Shown: in pieces, positions 57,892 through 64,000 of the stretch | How positions within the stretch are numbered: position 1 is the first letter of the stretch | Layout: every line of letters begins with the position of its first letter | NCBI GenBank assembly: GCA_027627225.1 | Contig: JAPFQT010000085.1 | Location: 186,001-250,000, forward strand | Reading direction: 5' to 3' | Length of the DNA stretch: 64,000 nucleotides | From: Congeria kusceri | Taxonomy: Eukaryota > Mollusca > Bivalvia > Myida > Dreissenidae | Made by a program: the position numbers and the translations under genes | Notes under the pieces: generated by a model | The model's database searches: none | Seen by the model: the letters and a program-made list of their open reading frames with translations, nothing else | What the model was told of the DNA's origin: nothing

Positions 57892-59293
57892 TTTGTATTG
57901 AAATGTCCTTCAGTGAAGTAAGTGGCCTTTGTACAAGAGCTATTAGAGGACAGCGCGCTCGACTATTTGAAGCAGGGGTGTGAAAATATCAAAATTGTTA
58001 ACTAGTCCGTGTACTTGTCCGCAAACAATAGTCACTTGTCCAGTTTTTATTCAGGCCTTCCTGATATACAAAGCACAATTTGTCATTCAAATGAATAAGG
58101 TTTTAATAAAACTATAATTAGCTTCCAACTTAAACATCATATTTACACCCTGAAATCTCACTTGTCAATGGACAAATATACAGGAATAAATCACTTGTCC
58201 AACAGTAAAATTACCCGCGTTGGACAAGTCGGGCATAGGATTTCCACACTTGATTCGAAGTATTTCAGTTGGTACATATTTTAGATAGTGAAAGGGGCAT
58301 ACATTTGTTAAAATACAAAACTTTTACGAGAAGCTTTGTATAGTTTATAAATTTTTAGAACAAAAACTTAAACCACAAAGTGGGCTAATTCTCTCAATAT
58401 ACAAAACAGAGTTATGGGTAATGTTGCCCCTGATACTAGAGTTAATGAAATACATCAATTTATATTTTCAAGTGAATAACGGATGTAGTTTTGAAGTTAC
58501 AAAACTTTGAATAAAAACTTAAACCAAATTCAGACTTGGACGCTGATGCCGATGCCGGGGGTGGTAGGAAAGCTCACCTATTCTTCTAATAGTCGAGCTA
58601 AATATCAGAGCGAATAACACCGACATTTAAGCACAATGGTAGCGTTCAATGTGTTGGCAATTTTGTATGTAATTATTATTATACTTAATTAGATTAGCCC
58701 TTGGTGAACATTAAAATTGGACCATACATCATTCATGATCTGCTGACTTATTCGAAGGTATTCCCAATACAGACATATTGTGATTATAATAACATAGGAA
58801 TGCACTACAAGTGCTCAAGTGACACCTAGAATTTCAAAATACACAACTATTTTCACTACATAAACAAGCTCTCTTTCCAAATGAAATGTTATTGTGTTTT
58901 AAAGTATGGTTTTCAAAAGGATTTGTACAAATCTTTGTGTTACAGAATCAGCAACAAGATACTATGCTGCAGTGCCAAATTACACATATAGTTTTCTCTT
59001 TAAAAAAAAAACTACACTATCTACCACGACAGTCCTGTGCCAAAGCGAGAATTTAGTTGTGTACTGTTTTTCCTTGACAACTGTAAGACCATAATCAGTT
59101 TTCCAAAATATCACTGTACTTCATAGACTGTCTAAAGTATGGCGGTTTACCCAAAATAACAATTTTAAACTCAATACCGCTATTTCAAATGCATTTTCCA
59201 TCTCAATACTGCTAAAGGCCCCCCCCCCCCCTAATTATAAATACAGATAAATAGCACCTACTTTTTTCAGGTCATGCAATGATACCATGATTC
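57886..59293 (+). repeat. Second copy of the 38.0-kb repeat, with an insertion
   Basis: Left (57886-57932) and right (58603-59293) parts match 38021-38707; the intervening ~670 bp is an ACAAGA-hairpin element. The match starts within a few bases of the right end of the hAT element. Confidence 0.75.
57933..58602 (+). mobile_element. ACAAGA-hairpin element, GCTCGACTATT family
   Basis: It starts ACAAGAGCTATTAGAGGACA, a weak hairpin, then GCGCGCTCGACTATTTGAAG. It ends CTTCTAATAGTCGAGCTAAA, the inverted counterpart of the 5' terminus plus the usual TAAA. Its ends are fixed independently by comparison with the empty copy at 38070. The interior has no tandem core and no gene. Confidence 0.8.
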
Positions 59294-61439
59294 AGTATAT
59301 GTAGCCTCGGGGTACCAATTCTCGAACGATTTTTTTAAGTTTGGTTAAATATATAAAATTGTTACAAGCTCTTGGCAAATATTTACAAAAGCGTATCAGA
59401 CAAAACATGACTCTTTTTAAAACTACAAAAATTCGCGAAAATATCAGTTGATAACACCACCTTACTGTTTGTCAAATCAAGTCACCTACGTTTACATTTC
59501 GTAAGTGGTTTGGAACCAATTGTCGAACGTTCATTCATTTGGGTCAACAAAAAGTTCCAACACACATGTAACAGGTAAAATCAATGTATTTACATCGTAA
59601 ATGAAGTGCCGTATTACTATTGATGAATTTTTTTACATAAGCAACAAATAATGCTGAACATTTCATAGAACAAATAAATATAAATATATCACATACATTA
59701 CACGTTGCCTGGGTTTTGTCTAATGACCACGTTAAGTACTTCCAAGCACATGATGGTGGCATTGTTTATTAATCCAGACTGTTGTATAATATACGGTGTT
59801 GATTAAAAGGAAAATAATTTACAAGTGACGTATATTAAGATTGACCAGATCATGCTAATTTTGTTAAAGAAATTGATTGGCTGATAATGGATTCATTCTG
59901 ATTGGTTAACTAAGAGATTAATTTTATTTTACTGTAAACAAGTTAACCGTATAGATGTCACTTAAGGACAATAAACAAAAATGTACGCCTCTTGCAAACT
60001 TTGAAACCGTTATCACAACATGGCCCAGTTTTGTTCTTCGCGCCTCCTACAAACCGTTAATTTGCGGCCCTTGTAAAGATGTGGCCCCCCCTGCCAATTA
60101 CCAATTGTCGTTAACTGGACATGTTTGGCATGTGTTGTAAAAACGTAACACTGCCCCCGTCCACCTGCTTGGAAGGAAATACGAGCCCGGAACAGGAAGT
60201 AAATTACGTGCATTTTTATGCTAATTACGCAACTGGAGTTTCGCTTCGTTTATAATGAGATCGTGAAAATATGCCAGTGTATACGCGATATAATGGATCT
60301 GCAGTGTATAAAGAAGTTTATCTCGCGAGGCTTGGAGGCGAGCGCTTCCGATGTTCGAGGCAAAAAAGATAAACTTCTCTAAATTCAACCCTAATCCTAG
60401 TATTCTTTTTATACCATCATTTTTTCTTCTAAACCATAAAAAACAAATGTTGTTCAAAATGTGGAAATCATAAACTAGTAGTACAACTACTTTTACTAGT
60501 GTTGAATAAAAAATGAACGAATTGTACTAAAGAAGTAATCCCAAGATTCTTGAAATACAAGAAACAAAACTTAGGCTGTTTTATTAAGTTTTATTGTATA
60601 TGTTTGTGTTATTACAACAACATATAATTGAAAAGTAACTTTTACAATTAAAGGGACCTTTAAAGTCAAAAAAGATACACCTGCGTTATGATCATTACAA
60701 TTTATGATCTATAAACCAGTCAATACACAATAAATGACCAACGTTTTCAAAAACTCGGAAACGAAGCGCATATGTGATTGCAAATTAAATCTGATTGTTT
60801 TGGAAAACATTTTTGCGTATTTTAAATACAATTTATGTGAATTATTATCAAATAACTGACAAGACAATGCTATCGGCATTTGTTCGAGTTCTCTTCAACC
60901 TTGACACGACAAAAGCATGATACTCACAATTTATCACAAGTTGAGCTGAGATATGCGTACCATATCTTTTCAACAATAAAATACATTTCTTCGAGAATGT
61001 ACGAGTGTGGACGAGTCTGTAAGGACATGTGACTTGTGAGAACATGAGTACACGTTTATGATGACATTTTAAGAGAAACAGAAGAGCAGATGTCCTAGCA
61101 AGTCTCTAAAGCTTGCAGCAAACTCGTGTTATGTCAGGAATGATAATATACGGCAAAATGCTAAGGCATGGGAAGACATCTCTACGGAATGTGTTCGAGT
61201 GTGTTTGAGAGTGCGCGAGATTCCTTCAACTGTATGAATATACAAAGTTGCTGAGAAGCGGCGAGAAGTTTACAATTCTTGCCGCTACATGGCGAGTTCT
61301 GGCGACATAAAAAGAGATGAGTAGACATCACGCAACAAAGGAGGACATGTGTACAAGATCTGCACGACAGTAGACGAGTTGTGGGGAGTTACAATTCGCC
61401 AAAACTCGTGGCTCAAATTCTCCACAGTGTGACAGACAG
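59294..61439. other. AT-rich stretch, no gene seen
   Basis: Two 18-bp similar words, GGTACCAATTCTCGAACG (59311) and GGAACCAATTGTCGAACG (59512), lie 201 bp apart. A 12-bp perfect inverted pair encloses a CpG-rich loop at 60312-60378. No coding region is supported. Confidence 0.5.
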
Positions 61440-62190
61440 GCCTTAATCTAATTCAGTCTCGAGTTTTTGAGCAAAAACCATTTTTCCATTTTTAGTAACA
61501 GTGACCTTAACCCCACCCATCCCATATGCAATCCTAAGCGAGATCTCAATATAAGGTATCTACATATGAAATTTCAATACAATAGCTCAATTTGTACTCA
61601 AGTTACTAAGTGGAAATCACATTTCTATTTATAAGAATGGTGACCTTGACCTGGAACCTAGATATAGGTCTTAATATAAGGTATCTACACTGCTAGCGCT
61701 CTATGTGCTGAGCTAGCGGGCGGTGCTTGGCTGCTCGGTCATAGGGTTTTCAACCGGTACCGAGGGTAAATAAACTCAACTATCATCAAGGTATCTAAAT
61801 ATAAAGTTTCCTTGCAATAGTTCAATTCGTTCTAGCGTTACTGAGTGGTAACCATTTGTTTTATTTATAGTCATGGTGACCTTGACTGTATCACCAATCA
61901 CAAGAAAGATCTTGATAAAAGGTATCTACCAATGAAGTTTCATTACAATATCTCAATTCCTTGTCAAGTTATTGAGCAGAAACTATTTTTTCTATATGTA
62001 GTAATGGTGACCTTGACCCCACTCACCCCAGATGCAATCCCTATTAAGGTCTTAATATAAGGTATCTATGTATGAAATTTCATTAAAAGAGCATGATCCA
62101 TTTGTGAGTTATTGAGCGGAAACAGTTTTTCTACTTTTAGTAACGGTGACCTTGACCTTTACCCCACCCACTCCAGATGCAATCAAAAGT
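61440..62190 (+). repeat. ~135-bp tandem cores without recognised ends
   Basis: About five diverged units of the core at 42463-43440 (GGTGACCTTGACC, CAATATAAGGTATCTA, GAAGTTTCATTACAATATCT, TTATTGAGC). Neither the ACAAGA end nor the terminal inverted sequence was found at its borders. One unit is interrupted by the 100-bp insert at 61688-61787. Confidence 0.75.
61688..61787. mobile_element. 100-bp insertion with 10-bp target duplication
   Basis: Within one repeat unit, AAGGTATCTA occurs at 61678-61687 and again at 61788-61797, flanking exactly 100 bp absent from every other unit. The insert has GAGCTAGCGGGCGG and GGTTTTCAACCGGTACCGAG, vaguely tRNA-like. A long duplication fits target-primed retroposition (short SINE) better than a cut-and-paste MITE. 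Confidence 0.7.
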
Positions 62191-62279
62191 TGACACCGCC
62201 ACAACGCCTGCCTGCCCAAAACAACATACCCCAATCTAACAATCAAATTTGGTTAAAAACCCATTCCACCACTGCCAGC

Positions 62280-62436
62280 CTAAAATCCCCTCCCCCAGCT
62301 AATGCATGAATGAGACAAAGTACCTAAAATCCCCTCCTCCACCTAATGCATGAATGAGACAAAGTACCTAAAATCCCCTCCCCCACCTAATGCATGAATG
62401 AGACAAAGTACCTAAAATGACCAATGAGACAAAGTC
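62280..62436. repeat. 44-bp tandem repeat, three units plus partial
   Basis: Units start CTAAAATCCCCTCCCCCA at 62280, 62324 and 62368, with only one or two substitutions. A fourth unit at 62412 lacks its middle (CTAAAATGACCAATGAGACA). Confidence 0.95.
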
Positions 62437-64000
62437 TTCTTTTTATGTGCCCCCAGTTTTAATTAACCTGTACATATTTGTACAGTCCAGTCAGATCTTT
62501 TTATTAGTTTCATATTGTTTTATCTGTGTTGTTTAAAGGCCCTAAACAGTAAGCCATTTATTAAAACCAGAAGCATGTAATGCATGTTTTTAGTTTTATA
62601 GTATATTGGACCTTTAACCTTTTGTTTAAGAAATAATAAATTTACTTCATAGTTTGTTGTAGAATAACCCACAGGCAGAAGTTTTGATGCATAGGAATTA
62701 AATCACCAGTATGTAGCACAAGTGATTTGATAACACGCATCTAAACTTCTGTCCGTAGATTATTCGACAAAAAACGCTGGAAGCTCAATGTCAGTGCTAC
62801 ACATTTGATTGCAGAGCATGGCGTTTTGACCCAACATTTCATGGGGTAAATATATCGGCACCTTTGCCTGGACTGTTTTTGTTGTAGCTTGTGCTGCCCT
62901 TAAGTTATTGCAGATTAACACATACTTGATTTTTTTTGTTTATATGAATGTTAGCACATGCCTTGTAAGAATTTTCGTAAACTGTCACCATGGGGTAGGC
63001 TACATGTCACTATATAACCCAACAATTTTAAGTTTTAAAACAGGGTCTCTTGTTAGAGCAAAAAGTTATATTCCCTGTTCACAAGAGTTCAGCATTAGTT
63101 CAAAGCATGTATTTATAACACCCAACAATAAGATTTATATACCAAAACAAATGGGAATATTACATGACTTTGGTGTTATGGTGGTTTGTATTGCTCAAGT
63201 TGATTGTGTGACGCTGTATTCCAAAAGCCCATGTCTCCTTATGTTAAAAAAATCCACCACAAATATGCTATGAAACAAATAAAACAATAACAAAACAGTT
63301 AAAAACCACGAATTAATATATGCCATATACATCAAGGACATCATTCGCCTCGATTCAACATAATGTAATGGCGGCGTCATGTCTATAAATAGAACTGGTT
63401 GTTTCCCAATGTTGCTCATAATGTTACAGAAATAGATACTCAACGAATGCAAAAGTTGTATGTTTTCCAGCCATTGAATATAGAATTTTATTTCACAGTG
63501 TGGAATATGGAAATTCTATCTAGCTTATTGTATTTTATACCGAAAATATACCAGTATTTGAGTCAGATTATCTATATGTATATAATAAAGTAAAATATTA
63601 CAAAACAACAAGATCACAATTGCAAGTTATTTAAACATCTCATGTTAAAACTTAATCTATTAACTTAAAACAATGTCACCCTATATCATATATTGCAGTA
63701 TCATGTTCCTACGCGTCAACTGCAAACAGCCAAAATATATTCAAATGAACACATGCAATGTAATTGTTTAGAATTAATATAGCATGGTGTCATTAAATTC
63801 CATGGCCATTTAACCTGTATTATAACTTGATTTAGATCGATTTCATAATCTCAGTGGACTATATGGTACCCTTTCAGGCCTAGGTGGCCCTTGTCTCAGT
63901 AGTCAAAATTCACGCCAGAACTCTGGAACATGAGCATTATTGTTTACAAAACTACCGACTCTACACATTAATCAGTTTTAAATATGTACATGCATTTTGG
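62437..64000. other. AT-rich end of window, no gene seen
   Basis: The only clear structure is the fold-back at 62653-62772. The plus frame at 62908-63273 (121 codons) has no motif and is not supported. Confidence 0.5.
62653..62772. mobile_element. Fold-back MITE, hairpin form
   Basis: An imperfect ~50-bp inverted repeat with a short loop: TTTGTTGTAGAATAACC and GGCAGAAGTTTTGATGCA on the left, AACTTCTGTCCGTAG and TTATTCGACAAA on the right. GATGCATAGGAATTAAATCAC is close to the folded part of the 24.1-kb MITE, so it is probably a related or reduced copy. Confidence 0.6.

Noticed and set aside
63195..63452. Overlapping frames of 85-121 codons at the window end
   Set aside because: Frames on both strands overlap, with no motif; typical chance frames in low-GC DNA.

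Overview
This is a eukaryotic nuclear window. It is AT-rich and gene-poor, it has spliced genes, and it is crowded with dispersed and tandem repeats. The best guess is a bivalve mollusc, possibly a dreissenid such as Dreissena. That rests on three things: an intron-bearing B-box/coiled-coil/NHL gene of the kind expanded in bivalves, a short-LTR Mag/Steamer-like Ty3 element, and repeat families with hairpin ends and tandem cores that resemble those of bivalve genomes. No database search was possible, so the species is inference.

Layout. 1-2.8 kb: AT-rich, no gene seen. 2.84-3.47 kb: 22-bp minisatellite. 3.99-4.45 kb: block dense in ATTCG/CGAAT words. 4.90-5.61 kb: exactly eight 88-bp satellite units. 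6.31-10.89 kb: a complete, nearly pristine LTR retrotransposon (188-bp LTRs differing at one base, tRNA-Leu primer site, intact 1322-aa Gag-Pol, 5-bp target duplication). 10.9-18.0 kb: AT-rich with microsatellites, small repeats and a 17-bp inverted pair. 18.0-21.37 kb: an element with about twenty ~165-bp tandem cores. 23.0-23.26 kb: tRNA-derived SINE. 24.1-24.4 kb: a fold-back MITE with relatives near 6.0, 32.2-33.0, 36.6 and 62.7 kb. 28.98-33.99 kb, minus strand: a three-exon gene for a 546-aa RING-less TRIM-like protein, with both splice phases closing. 34.6-38.7 kb: repeats and two possible short exons. 38.9-43.6 kb: nested elements, in which a 3.5-kb element with 39-bp inverted ends and a GTAT target duplication interrupts a tandem-core element and itself contains others. 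44.9-46.0 kb: a pogo-like MITE and another tandem-core element. 49.4-52.2 kb: a tandem-core element with a chimeric core. 52.7-57.9 kb: a hAT transposon with inverted ends, subterminal repeats and a multi-exon transposase gene broken by a 17-bp duplication. 57.9-59.3 kb: a second copy of a ~0.7-kb repeat also found at 38.0-38.7 kb, here carrying an inserted element, so that an empty site can be compared with a filled one. 61.4-62.4 kb: more tandem cores, a 100-bp insertion with a 10-bp target duplication, and a 44-bp tandem repeat.

The most unusual signal is a shared terminal architecture. Nine 5' ends in this window start with ACAAGA, then a short hairpin, then one of several short inverted termini. 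In copies where the other end can be seen, they enclose unrelated cores, often tandem, and finish with the matching inverted terminus plus T(A/T)AAAA. Unrelated core families appear to use, and in one case exchange, the same end structure. This resembles Helentron-associated (HINE/pearl-like) elements but does not obviously match one.

Apart from the two mobile-element polyproteins, the only convincing host gene is the TRIM-like gene.
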